Assembly (NCBI GenBank): GCA_964632845.1
Contig: CAZWDU010000005.1
Coordinates: forward strand, 62,001 to 126,000
DNA: 64,000 nucleotides
DNA from: JAOZHU01 sp964632845
Lineage (GTDB): Archaea > Thermoproteota > Bathyarchaeia > Bathyarchaeales > Bathycorpusculaceae
Reading direction: 5' to 3'
Every line of letters starts with the position of its first letter. The stretch's first letter is position 1. The notes under the pieces were generated by a model, which was not told the DNA's origin, made no database searches, and was given only the letters and a program-made list of their open reading frames with translations. The position numbers were made by a program, and so were the translations under genes. Shown here in pieces: positions 26,784-34,601 of the stretch.

Positions 26784-27536
26784 ATGCTTAAAGAGATTAA
26801 AAACCTCTTGTCTTTTCTCACCGCTATCCCAATACGCATGGATAAGGACTGTTTGGCTGATTCTGCGAAATGCATGTTTCTCTTTCCCTTGGTAGGCGCG
26901 TTTCTTGGTTTGCTCGCTGGTGCGTTCGCTTGGGCGACTTCGCTTGTTCTTCCCGGCTTGGTGGTTGGCGCGTTAACGTTAGGCGTTTTGCTGCTGCTCA
27001 CTGGACTACACCACACTGATGGATTGTTGGATTTTGGTGACGGCGTAATGGCTCACGGCTCAGCGGAGCGGAAAATCGAGATTATGCATGACCAGTTAAC
27101 TGGTGCTGGAGGCTTAAGCTTAGGAATCATGACGTTTTTGGTTACCGCTTTTGCTATTGCCGAGTTTGATAGTGGCGTCATAATTCAAAGCCTGATAGTA
27201 GCTGAGGTTTCAGCGAAGCTTGCCATGGTTGTTGCCACTTGGGCTGGAAGAGCCGTGCACACGGGCATGAATTCGCCTTTCATGGTGGCCATGCATGGCA
27301 AGTATGGCAACGTGCGTTTAATTGCGGCTTTGGCTATTTCCGCTGTAATAGCTGTGCCTTTGCTGTGGTTGGCAGGCATAATTACTTTGTTGGCAGGCGT
27401 GATTGCGGGTTTAGTTATGGTCGGAATTGCGCATAAGCACTTCAACGGCGTGACAGGCGACGTGTTGGGTGCAACGAATGAGCTTGCGCGGATGGTTTCG
27501 CTGGTTGTTTTGTTGGCTGTGATGTTATGGGTGTAA
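26784..27536 (+). CDS. cobS: Adenosylcobinamide-GDP ribazoletransferase CobS, copy 2
   Basis: A 250-residue membrane enzyme with LLSFLTAIPIRMDKDCLADS, LTGLHHTDGLLDFGDGVMAH and FNGVTGDVLGATNELARMVS. The DGLLDFGD metal motif is closer to the classical CobS consensus than copy 1 (DGLVDLGN). It follows cobT by 9 bases and overlaps cobY by 10 bases. Confidence 0.9.
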   Translation: MLKEIKNLLSFLTAIPIRMDKDCLADSAKCMFLFPLVGAFLGLLAGAFAWATSLVLPGLVVGALTLGVLLLLTGLHHTDGLLDFGDGVMAHGSAERKIEIMHDQLTGAGGLSLGIMTFLVTAFAIAEFDSGVIIQSLIVAEVSAKLAMVVATWAGRAVHTGMNSPFMVAMHGKYGNVRLIAALAISAVIAVPLLWLAGIITLLAGVIAGLVMVGIAHKHFNGVTGDVLGATNELARMVSLVVLLAVMLWV

Positions 27537-28147
27537 CGGCGCTGGTCATGGCAGGCGGGAAAGGTTCGCGGATGGCGCTTGCCGAAGAGAAGCCGTTGCT
27601 CAGGGTAGGCGGCAAACCCGTTATTGAACATGTTCTTGCAGCGTTGGAAAACGCCGAGAAAGTAGATGCCATAGTTGTTGCTGTGAGCGATTACACTCCT
27701 AAAACTGTTGAGCACTTGGCAAAGTTTCCTGTTAAGGTTGTTAAGACTCCTGGGAAAGAGTATGTTTCTGACATGGGTTACGCGGTTAAAACGCTTAAGC
27801 TGCAGGCGGTTTTGGCTTTGGCGGCTGATTTGCCGTTAATCACGAGTGAAATAATCGACGAGGTTGTTAGGCGCTATGAGGAGTGCGGGAAGCCTGCGTT
27901 GACGGTTACTGTGCCTATGACTGCAAAGACAAGGCTGGGTTTAGGCGGAGAATACGCTTTTGAGGTTGAGGGCGAACTGGTGGTTCCTGCTGGAATCAAC
28001 GTGATTGACGGCAGCAGAATTGACGAAGAGGAATTGGATGATGCAGTTTGCATATTGGATAGGAGTGAGGTTGCGGTGAACATTAACACGGTTCAGGAGC
28101 TGAAAATAGCTGAGGAACTGTTCCAGAAAAAGCGCTTAGAGAAGTAG
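27527..28147 (+). CDS. cobY: Adenosylcobinamide-phosphate guanylyltransferase CobY, copy 2
   Basis: 206 residues beginning MGVTALVMAGGKGSRMALAE, with EKPLLRVGGKPVIEHVLAAL and AADLPLIT further on. Same family as the gene at 12727-13350 but clearly diverged (for example KGSRMALAEEKPLL against KGTRIGVAVEKPLL). Last gene of the cobalamin run. Confidence 0.86.
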   Translation: MGVTALVMAGGKGSRMALAEEKPLLRVGGKPVIEHVLAALENAEKVDAIVVAVSDYTPKTVEHLAKFPVKVVKTPGKEYVSDMGYAVKTLKLQAVLALAADLPLITSEIIDEVVRRYEECGKPALTVTVPMTAKTRLGLGGEYAFEVEGELVVPAGINVIDGSRIDEEELDDAVCILDRSEVAVNINTVQELKIAEELFQKKRLEK

Positions 28148-28219
28148 CTGAACTGACGTGCTCAGCGGAGACTATAGCCTCCCTTATATCTAGTTTCAAT
28201 GTTGTTGTGCCGCAGGTGC

Positions 28220-28741
28220 TCAAGCTTTGTTTCTTATCTTGTTTGTTTCCGTGGTCATTTTTTTGACGAATTCTTTCAGGTTTTCCGCTTGCCCGTAAAC
28301 TATCATGCGCCCGTCCTTCTGTGTGCTGACAGAAAGGCTTGTTTCTTTTGCAAACTGCCTTATTCTTTCAGCGGTCAAGTTAGCTAACGGCTCAACGCGA
28401 ATCCATTTTTGGTCCCGTGGAACACCTGCAATGAAACGCAATTCTCCAGTGTCCTCGTTGCCCATTTCGCAGTTGGCTTTTTCCAAACGTCTAAGCCACT
28501 TGTCAATGTGCTCAGCAGCAAAGTGTTTCTGGGCTTCAGTTACCAAGGCCGCTTCGACACTGCCAAGATATTCGTCAATTTTCAGGCTGTTTTCGCCGTG
28601 GCCCTCAGACGCGCCGACAATGTTAATCATTGTTCTTGCCGCTTTCAAGTCGTTCATGGCCCTTTCGGGGATGGTTAATTGTTTTTTTCGAAATTCGGTT
28701 ATGATTTCATCCAATACTTTCCAAACAGCTAAGTATCCCAT
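28220..28741 (-). CDS. Conserved archaeal protein, DUF2096-like
   Basis: A 173-residue soluble protein. It begins MGYLAVWKVLDEIITEFRKK; the N-terminal half is helical and the C-terminal half is alpha/beta (FIAGVPRDQKWIRVEPLANL, then LSVSTQKDGRMIVYG). It resembles the archaeal DUF2096 family as I recall it. Function unknown. Converges with cobY copy 2. Confidence 0.55.
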   Translation of the reverse strand: MGYLAVWKVLDEIITEFRKKQLTIPERAMNDLKAARTMINIVGASEGHGENSLKIDEYLGSVEAALVTEAQKHFAAEHIDKWLRRLEKANCEMGNEDTGELRFIAGVPRDQKWIRVEPLANLTAERIRQFAKETSLSVSTQKDGRMIVYGQAENLKEFVKKMTTETNKIRNKA

Positions 28742-28793
28742 GTGACGTTGCCTCGCGTGTTTGAAACTAGATTTGGCATCGGTGCTTTAAAGT

Positions 28794-29186
28794 TTAGGGG
28801 CACTGGTTTACGCTTTGGCAGAACCCGCAGGCTTCTGTGGTAACGGCGGGGTCGAACGCCTTGTGAATTTCACAGAGGAGCCCTTTTGCTCGGAGGGTTT
28901 TGCAGATACTGCAGAACGAAAGCAATGTTTCTTTTTGGACTGCGGTGCCTTTAACAAGGTAATCCGCGTGTTTCGTTACTAGTGTTGTGATGTCGGGGTC
29001 GCTTTCCAAGTTCAACGAGGTCCCGCGTAGCTTTGCTTGGTAGAGGCTTATGGCTGGCTGGCTTATGTCGAGAAGCTTTGCGGCTTCCGCCTGCTTCAGA
29101 TTGTATCTGTCTGTGAGTTCGTTGGCTATCATAGCGCGGATTGACGGCAAGGCGCATTTCACTGCAACTTCGCAAGGGGTCAGCAT
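28794..29186 (-). CDS. HTH transcriptional regulator with C-terminal cysteines
   Basis: 130 residues. An N-terminal HTH (LTDRYNLKQAEAAKLLDISQ, then PAISLYQAKLRG, about 24-55) is followed by a segment with five cysteines at about 92-129 (CSICKTLRAKGLLCEIHKAF, CGFCQSVNQCP). The layout suggests a metal- or Fe-S-sensing repressor. A similar protein class is found in many archaea, but targets are unknown. Confidence 0.62.
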   Translation of the reverse strand: MLTPCEVAVKCALPSIRAMIANELTDRYNLKQAEAAKLLDISQPAISLYQAKLRGTSLNLESDPDITTLVTKHADYLVKGTAVQKETLLSFCSICKTLRAKGLLCEIHKAFDPAVTTEACGFCQSVNQCP

Positions 29187-29433
29187 TTTCGTTCGCCGTC
29201 ACTTGTTTATCTTGGAAGGTGTACATATATTTTATTACTATTGTAATTTTGGGCAGGCGGAAGAAAACTGTAGGAACCATGACCCCTTGGTTGAAACTTG
29301 CAGGAAACTCAAATCTATTTGAAGCTTCGTTTTGGAGACTGCTCGAAGTCTGTGTTACTCTTTCTGAGAATGATGTGCTAAAAGCATAAATACCCCTGCG
29401 GTGAGAAATGTAAATTGCGAGTGGTGAAGGTTT

Positions 29434-30045
29434 ATGGGTCTCGGTTGGAAGGATTGGACTCGAAATGACATCATCTATGGACTTATCGTTCCTCTTGTTG
29501 TGGTTTTGGTCATCGTAGGTCTCTCTCGGTTGGGTTCAGTTTTTGGAATGGGGTCTTTTGGGATTATCATCGGCATAGTAAGTGGAATAGAGGAAATGGT
29601 CATCATCGTTGGGGTTCCGTTGCTGCTTGGGTTGGTTTGGAACAGATGGGCTGGTGGAGCTTCAGGGTTTTTGCTCGGTAGCCTTTTTGCTCTCTACTGG
29701 GCTGACAAGTTTAGCATGTCCTCTTCCTATGGGATGCATGCAAGTGCGGGCACACTTCTGTTAGGATACGTTGTCAGCGCCATTTTTATCGGTTATACGG
29801 CTGGAGCTTTGAATAAACGCTCAGAAGATTTTAAGCGAATGATTATCTCTGGCTTGATTGCAGCAACGATTGGCGGGTTATTACTTTTTGGAGCCTTTCA
29901 ACTTTCGCCTGCTAATGTAGTAACTGGCTTGGATGGTTTTCTGCTTACTGTGTTGCCTCGCGTAGCCTGTGGAGTAATAACTCCCGCAATAGCCAAGGTT
30001 TTCATGTGGTACGGAATGACAGCGAACAAAAAACCAAATATGTAG
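29434..30045 (+). CDS. Integral membrane protein, unknown function
   Basis: 203 residues with about six membrane helices rich in Gly, Ile and Val (for example LIVPLVVVLVIVGLSRLGSV and GTLLLGYVVSAIFIGYTAGA). No motif recognised. A TATA-like GCATAAATAC (about 29384-29394) lies about 40 bases before ATG 29434. The 247-base gap before it contains no gene that I can see. Confidence 0.6.
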   Translation: MGLGWKDWTRNDIIYGLIVPLVVVLVIVGLSRLGSVFGMGSFGIIIGIVSGIEEMVIIVGVPLLLGLVWNRWAGGASGFLLGSLFALYWADKFSMSSSYGMHASAGTLLLGYVVSAIFIGYTAGALNKRSEDFKRMIISGLIAATIGGLLLFGAFQLSPANVVTGLDGFLLTVLPRVACGVITPAIAKVFMWYGMTANKKPNM

Positions 30046-30078
30046 CCTGCAGCTTTTAGTCAATTTGGAAGAGTGCTG

Positions 30079-30240
30079 ATGGGTTATCCTTTTTGTGAAC
30101 GAAAAAATTGTATAAATTGGAAAGAAGGGCGTTGCTCTTTAAAAAATCCAGAAAAGAATGGCGAATCTTGTCTTGATTTCGAGGACACAATGGATTTTTT
30201 TAGGCTGAAAGCAGATGCGATAAAAGGAACACTTGGCTGA
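30079..30240 (+). CDS. Small cysteine-containing protein
   Basis: A 53-residue ORF (MGYPFCERKNCINWKEGRCS, then LKNPEKNGESCLDFEDTMDF and FRLKADAIKGTLG). Four cysteines arranged C-x4-C-x7-C-x11-C could bind a metal or cluster. Start ATG 30079; GTG 30073 is an alternative. It is 33 bases after the membrane protein on the same strand. Resembles short Cys proteins often left unannotated; function unknown. Confidence 0.5.
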   Translation: MGYPFCERKNCINWKEGRCSLKNPEKNGESCLDFEDTMDFFRLKADAIKGTLG

Positions 30241-30272
30241 GTTCACAGCCGTGCCTTCAGGTTGGGACTGAC

Positions 30273-30653
30273 TTATTTTTCGCAGTCAAAGCAAACGTCT
30301 TTTTCTCTGTTTGTCCAGTATTGTTTACCGCATACTTTACATGTAGTTTTCCAAATCAGGTTCTTTTCATCTTTCGGTTTTTGCGGGTAAACTGTGTTTG
30401 TTGAGGGAAACTGTATGGCTCTGTTGTGGCAAAGGGGTGCACATGCTGAGCATTTAGGTACGCTGCAGTTCTTTCCGCAGTTAGCTGGGTTGGCGACTAC
30501 GGCTTTGCCGTTTTGGAAGACGAAAACGTCGTTAGGGCAGAATTCCACGCAGCGTGGTTTTCCAGTTTTGGCGCAGCCATCGCATTTATCGGAAAAGATT
30601 AGGGGAAACCACAGTTCATTCGTGTTCGCCAAATTATTCACCAACAGGCGCAC
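30273..30653 (-). CDS. 4Fe-4S ferredoxin-like protein with zinc-ribbon tail
   Basis: 126 residues. Cysteine groups CDGCAKTGKPRCVEFCPND (about 24-40) and CGKNCSVPKCSACAPLCHNR (about 59-78) suit two [4Fe-4S] clusters, though spacing is irregular. A C-terminal CKVCGKQYWTNREKDVCFDC looks like a zinc ribbon. Follows the second ferredoxin gene by 3 bases. Probably an electron carrier for the neighbouring thiol-redox genes (inference). Confidence 0.65.
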   Translation of the reverse strand: MRLLVNNLANTNELWFPLIFSDKCDGCAKTGKPRCVEFCPNDVFVFQNGKAVVANPANCGKNCSVPKCSACAPLCHNRAIQFPSTNTVYPQKPKDEKNLIWKTTCKVCGKQYWTNREKDVCFDCEK

Positions 30654-30656
30654 ATG

Positions 30657-30989
30657 TCAGGTTTGTTCTTTTCGCAATTTGCTGATGATTTTTCCAACTT
30701 CTCTTTTTGAAGGGTGACTGATGGCACCAGACGGGCATATGCCGTCGCAACCATTGCAGAACACTACACAATTATTTGGGTTTTTTACGACAGGTCTCTT
30801 TTTTCCCTGTTTCTCTTCAAATTCGTACACGCCAAGTTTACAGTAGTCCACGCATTTTCCGCAACTGATGCACTTTGCATAGTCTATTGTGGGGTACCAA
30901 GGTATTTTGTTTCGCGGGACGCTTTCAGATTTTTCTTTTTTCAACCGTGTTGCTTCCTTGCTTTCACAGTGCTTTCTTTGCGTCGACAA
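30657..30989 (-). CDS. 4Fe-4S ferredoxin-like protein
   Basis: 110 residues with a charged N-terminus (1-28). It carries CISCGKCVDYCKLGVYEFEE and CVVFCNGCDGICPSGAISHP, giving two cluster-binding sets of the 2x[4Fe-4S] kind. The start is TTG 30989. An A/T box centred about 26 bases upstream suggests a leaderless transcript from TTG. Divergent from the redoxin gene across the 30992-31017 promoter. Confidence 0.7.
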   Translation of the reverse strand: MSTQRKHCESKEATRLKKEKSESVPRNKIPWYPTIDYAKCISCGKCVDYCKLGVYEFEEKQGKKRPVVKNPNNCVVFCNGCDGICPSGAISHPSKREVGKIISKLRKEQT

Positions 30990-30991
30990 AT

Positions 30992-31017
30992 ATGCGTATC
31001 AATAACAATATTTAAAT
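30992..31017. promoter_or_regulatory. Divergent promoter, shared with arsR
   Basis: ATGCGTATCA followed by ATAACAATATTTAAAT. The last 16 bases recur exactly at 32806-32821 before arsR, and ATGCG also precedes both. The ATATTTAAAT part can serve as TATA box in both directions: minus strand for the ferredoxin pair, plus strand for redoxin-ccdA. A common regulator, plausibly the ArsR encoded at 32846, is inferred. Confidence 0.55.
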
Positions 31018-31069
31018 TTTATTATGGTCTATGTCTGTCAAGCAAAAGCTAAGCCGTAAGTGAGAGGCA

Positions 31070-31780
31070 ATGCCGAAAGAAGAAAAGAGGAAAAATTGGA
31101 AGGAAAGGCAGCGGGAAAGACAGATGAAACAGCAATTGGCTGAAGAAGCAGCCAGTAAGCAAACTAAAAGCAACACTAAGAGAAAGCATAAATTGCCCAA
31201 AGGAACGATGGTTTTTGCGATTGTTCTCGCTGCTTTGTTACTCAGCGCCAGTGCCTATGGGGTTTGGCAGTATTATGAGGGACAAAGACCGCCCGAGATC
31301 GGCGGCAATATAGACGCTTCTGCAAGTTTGAATGTTCCAGCTCCAAATTTCTCTTTAACAGATATCAACGGGACACGTGTGTCTCTTAGCCAATTCAAAG
31401 GAAAAGCCATCGGGATTCATTTTATGGCTGTCGGCTGCCACGGGCAGATATACGACGTGAATGACTACATGCTTAGTGAGCTGCATCGTTTATGTGGCAT
31501 TTATTGTGGAAATGGATCAATGACTTTTCTAACAGTCGCGGTGGCAACCTGCGAGAACAGTCAGCTTGACCAGCTTCGTGGGAATTATAGTGCAAATTGG
31601 ATTTTAGGAAACGACTACGATGATGAAGTTTTAGACATCGTTAACGCCTATATGCCTTTTGAAATATATGATGGCTCAGTTGTTCTAATCGACAAAGCTT
31701 TCAACGTTACAGAAGTTTACTCTCCAGGTGTATCATCGGGGACCCTAGCTTCAAGAGTACGGCAGATGCTGCAAGTGTGA
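31070..31780 (+). CDS. Membrane-anchored TlpA/AhpC-type redoxin
   Basis: 236 residues. A highly basic N-terminus (1-45), one membrane helix (about 46-67) and an outward thioredoxin-like domain (APNFSLTDINGTRVSLSQFK, then GKAIGIHFMAVGCHGQIYDV). The usual Cys-x-x-Cys is reduced to a single Cys in VGCHGQ; other cysteines occur later (RLCGIYCG, TCEN). GAGAGG precedes ATG 31070. Likely partner of CcdA, 7 bases downstream. Confidence 0.7.
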   Translation: MPKEEKRKNWKERQRERQMKQQLAEEAASKQTKSNTKRKHKLPKGTMVFAIVLAALLLSASAYGVWQYYEGQRPPEIGGNIDASASLNVPAPNFSLTDINGTRVSLSQFKGKAIGIHFMAVGCHGQIYDVNDYMLSELHRLCGIYCGNGSMTFLTVAVATCENSQLDQLRGNYSANWILGNDYDDEVLDIVNAYMPFEIYDGSVVLIDKAFNVTEVYSPGVSSGTLASRVRQMLQV

Positions 31781-31787
31781 TGCGGAA

Positions 31788-32495
31788 ATGCTTGAGGAGT
31801 ACATCGGCTTATTCATAATGGGAATTGCAACTTTTCTTTCACCTTGCTCCATTGCTTTGATCTCAGTTTATCTGACGTACGCTACTGGCATTAGCAAGAG
31901 TACATTGAAGGGATTTCTAATCGGCTGCAGTTTCACTTTGGCTATGTGTTTGGTTTTCTTCTTTTTAGGATATGCCATTACTTCTCTTGTTCCTCTGCAG
32001 TTGCTTGACTATGAACTGTTTTTAGGCTTGGCGGGTGTTCTGCTTATCCTTTTTGGGCTTAACAATTTGGGTTTGTTCGCAAAGCTAGGTTTAACAACTC
32101 GCTGGGGAAGTTCCCTGAATGAGCGCGTGAACAGTTTGAAATTAAATGCGTTGACACGGGTTTCAAAGTATAATCATGTTTTGAGTGCTTTCCTTTTTGG
32201 ATTAGTAATTTCTGTTGCCTTAGGGCCATGCTCGCTCTCAATAGTATTGCCCGTTATACTAATGACTATGTTTACTGCACCAACGCCTTTTCATGGGGGT
32301 CTTTTACTTCTCATGTTTGGTTTAGGTCATGCTTTGCCAGTAATAGCGTTAAGCACTGTGCTGGCAACTACGCGGAAACTGGTAAGCCAGAAAATATCTG
32401 AGAAAAACGAGTGGCTGGCAAAAGGCTTTGGAGTTGCCTTTCTAGTAATTGGCATAATCATGGTTGGATACGCAGTAGGAGGTGCTTTGCTATAA
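31788..32495 (+). CDS. ccdA: CcdA-type thiol transmembrane electron carrier
   Basis: A 235-residue protein with about six membrane helices. It holds the two reactive cysteines in FLSPCSIALI (about 17-26) and VALGPCSLSI (about 144-153), as in CcdA/DsbD proteins that carry reducing power across the membrane. The neighbours are a TlpA-like redoxin and a CxC thioredoxin-like protein, one on each side, which fits a thiol relay. Confidence 0.85.
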   Translation: MLEEYIGLFIMGIATFLSPCSIALISVYLTYATGISKSTLKGFLIGCSFTLAMCLVFFFLGYAITSLVPLQLLDYELFLGLAGVLLILFGLNNLGLFAKLGLTTRWGSSLNERVNSLKLNALTRVSKYNHVLSAFLFGLVISVALGPCSLSIVLPVILMTMFTAPTPFHGGLLLLMFGLGHALPVIALSTVLATTRKLVSQKISEKNEWLAKGFGVAFLVIGIIMVGYAVGGALL

Positions 32496-32761
32496 GTAAG
32501 AGACTCAAAGTTGAAGTCTTTTTTCCCTTCGGCTCATGCGCGTGTACGTATGCATCTTTGATGGAAAAAGTAGGGCGTGTGACTTCACGGTTTAAGGATT
32601 CTGTTGATGTCCAAATGAAATCTACTGCGTCAAAAGAAGCGCGTGAATACGGCATCCGAGACTCGTGTGTCATGGTAGATGGAGTGATTAGGCTTTCTGC
32701 AGACTTTGATGAAAAAGAGCTTGAAGAAGCAATAATCAAGAGAAGCGCAGACATTGCATAA
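32492..32761 (+). CDS. Thioredoxin-like CxC protein with apparent ATA start
   Basis: 89 residues if read from ATA 32492 (ISKRLKVEVFFPFGSCACTY). AGGAGG at 32478-32483 is spaced for this codon, which overlaps the ccdA stop as ATAA where ATGA would be usual. No ATG, GTG or TTG in frame precedes the CAC motif. The fold prediction is thioredoxin-like: beta strand, CAC at about 16-18, then RDSCVMVDGVIRL with another Cys. Redox or arsenic-thiol chemistry is plausible from context. Confidence 0.55.
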   Translation: MSKRLKVEVFFPFGSCACTYASLMEKVGRVTSRFKDSVDVQMKSTASKEAREYGIRDSCVMVDGVIRLSADFDEKELEEAIIKRSADIA

Positions 32762-32794
32762 CCAGATTCTATTTCTCTTTTTTCTAAACATTGG

Positions 32795-32821
32795 ATGCGC
32801 AGTATATAACAATATTTAAAT
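32795..32821 (+). promoter_or_regulatory. arsR promoter/operator, copy of the 30992 site
   Basis: ATGCGCAGTAT followed by ATAACAATATTTAAAT, matching 30992-31017 with one extra base. The TATA-like part is centred about 26 bases before the arsR ATG, predicting a leaderless mRNA. Autoregulation by ArsR is inferred. Confidence 0.55.
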
Positions 32822-32845
32822 ATTTACTCTCGCCATTCTTCCGTA

Positions 32846-33175
32846 ATGCCCTCTCTAATCGGCAACAAGAATAGGTTCAAAGCCAAAGTCTTCAAGGCTC
32901 TGTCAGACCCAGTTCGGCTTGACATATTGGAGTTTCTGCGCGACGGAGAGAAATGTGTATGCGAAATTATCCCTCATGTTACGCTTATCCAGCCAGTAGT
33001 TTCTCGCCACTTAAGGATCCTGAAAGAATGCGGACTCGTCAGGGATAGAAAAGACGGAAACAGAAGACTTTACTCTATAACAGATCCGCAAATATTCCGA
33101 ATTATTGATGGTGTAACTCCTGAGTTTGTTGCTACTCTCGCCAACGAGGTTTTAGAGCAAATAGGGTGTCGCTGA
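32846..33175 (+). CDS. arsR: ArsR/SmtB-family metalloregulator
   Basis: A 109-residue winged-helix repressor (FKALSDPVRLDILEFLRDGE). The metalloid-binding CVC motif sits in KCVCEIIPHV, as in the ELCVCDL site of ArsR. The recognition helix is QPVVSRHLRILKECGLVRDR and the wing KDGNRRLYSI. Next to the ACR3 exporter (17-base gap), it most likely senses arsenite or antimonite and de-represses this region. Confidence 0.88.
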   Translation: MPSLIGNKNRFKAKVFKALSDPVRLDILEFLRDGEKCVCEIIPHVTLIQPVVSRHLRILKECGLVRDRKDGNRRLYSITDPQIFRIIDGVTPEFVATLANEVLEQIGCR

Positions 33176-33192
33176 GTGGAGAATGACGAAAA

Positions 33193-34239
33193 ATGGAAAG
33201 CAAACGGGAACACGTGAAGAAAGAGTTGTCTTTGGGACTTTGGGAAAAATACTTGACGCTTTGGATAGCTATCTGCATTGTTGTAGGCTTGCTGGTTGGA
33301 AGGTTTTTCCCAGCTTTTGGAGAGTTTATGGATTCGCTCAAGTTTGCTCAGTTGTCAATTCCTATTGGGATTTTGCTGTTTTTCATGATGTACCCCACAG
33401 TGGTTGGAATAAGATTCAGTGACGTTAAAAAGGCGGCAAAAAACCCTAAACCGCTCCTCGTCACGATAATTGCTAATTGGGTAATTGCCCCGCCGCTGAT
33501 GACGTTTCTGGCTAACACCTTCTTAGCTGGGAGCCCTCAATACATTCCTGGATTAATTCTTCTTGGCTTGTCTCCTTGTACTGCAATGGTGATGTGGTGG
33601 ATGTTTCTGGCAAGAGGCGACATGGCTCAAGGCCTAATTAACACGGCAGTTAACGCTCTGCTAATGCTGGTACTTTACGCTCCATTGGCTGCACTATATT
33701 TAGGTGTAAGCGGAATCCCTGTGCCTTGGGATTTAATAGGCGTCAGCGTACTCGTTTTCATCGCGCTTCCTGTGGCGTCAGGCGCCATTTCACGCACGGT
33801 AATACTCCGCAGGAAAGGCGAGGAATGGTTCAAGGACGTCTACAACCCTGCAGTAGGTAAAATATCCATCATTGCCCTTCTTGTAACTTTGATTGTGCTG
33901 TTTTCGTTCGCAGGCCAAAGAATCCTTGATAACCCGTTGCTTGTTGGCTATCTCGCGCTACCTAACCTTTTGCATTACGCTATTATGATTTCTTGGACTT
34001 ATCCCCTAGGGTATTTTCTGGGGTGGAAGTACGAATCAGTCATAGATACCACTCTCATCGGCAGCAGCAGCCATTTTGAAGTGGCAATCGCAGTAGCAGT
34101 CACCCTATACGGCATTGGATCAGGAGCTGCATTGGCTACCGTGATTGGGCCTCTATTAGAGGTACCTTTGATGCTTTCAGTTGTCAAACTGGGGCTGCGA
34201 ACCAGAAAATACTTTCCACGGAAAAAGCCGCCTGTTTAG
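33193..34239 (+). CDS. acr3: Arsenite efflux permease ACR3
   Basis: A 348-residue BASS-superfamily carrier with ten helices. Features: LSIPIGILLFFMMYPTVVGI, the essential cysteine in LGLSPCTAMVMWWMFLARGD, SSSHFEVAIAVAVTLYGIGS and ALATVIGPLLEVPLMLS. It exports As(III), usually driven by the proton gradient. Together with arsR it forms the core of a resistance locus. Its stop is 4 bases inside the end of a convergent gene. Confidence 0.92.
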   Translation: MESKREHVKKELSLGLWEKYLTLWIAICIVVGLLVGRFFPAFGEFMDSLKFAQLSIPIGILLFFMMYPTVVGIRFSDVKKAAKNPKPLLVTIIANWVIAPPLMTFLANTFLAGSPQYIPGLILLGLSPCTAMVMWWMFLARGDMAQGLINTAVNALLMLVLYAPLAALYLGVSGIPVPWDLIGVSVLVFIALPVASGAISRTVILRRKGEEWFKDVYNPAVGKISIIALLVTLIVLFSFAGQRILDNPLLVGYLALPNLLHYAIMISWTYPLGYFLGWKYESVIDTTLIGSSSHFEVAIAVAVTLYGIGSGAALATVIGPLLEVPLMLSVVKLGLRTRKYFPRKKPPV

Positions 34240-34571
34240 GTTGTCCAGAATGAGAAAACCTGCAGGTCCTCCCGCCCAAACGCGCTTTTAATGAACTTGA
34301 TTACGTCCTCGTCTTGCAGGCAGCGATTGCCCCACTTGTCTTCACGTATCGGGATGCCCGTTTCCCTCAGCGCGTTTCCTTTCGGGAAATCCAGATACAC
34401 ATAATAACCGCTTCGCGCGGGCAAAATCAGCCGCAAGCATGTAGGGTCTTTGGTTTTGGACATGGCGTTCTGGTCGATGCTGTAAACCACCGCGTCAGGC
34501 TTCGACTCGATGGTTAAACGCTTGAACTCTTCCCATGTTCTAACGCGAGTATACCTTTCGCTCACGTGCAC
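34236..34571 (-). CDS. Hypothetical protein
   Basis: A 111-residue soluble protein (for example LRLILPARSGYYVYLDFPKG and QDEDVIKFIKSAFGREDLQV). No family recognised; no membrane segment or signal. It lies 30 bases after thyA on the same strand, so co-transcription is likely. GTG 34565 is an alternative start. Confidence 0.5.
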   Translation of the reverse strand: MHVSERYTRVRTWEEFKRLTIESKPDAVVYSIDQNAMSKTKDPTCLRLILPARSGYYVYLDFPKGNALRETGIPIREDKWGNRCLQDEDVIKFIKSAFGREDLQVFSFWTT

Positions 34572-34601
34572 CCCTGCCTGCTTACAAAGCTATTCGTTCG
34601 G

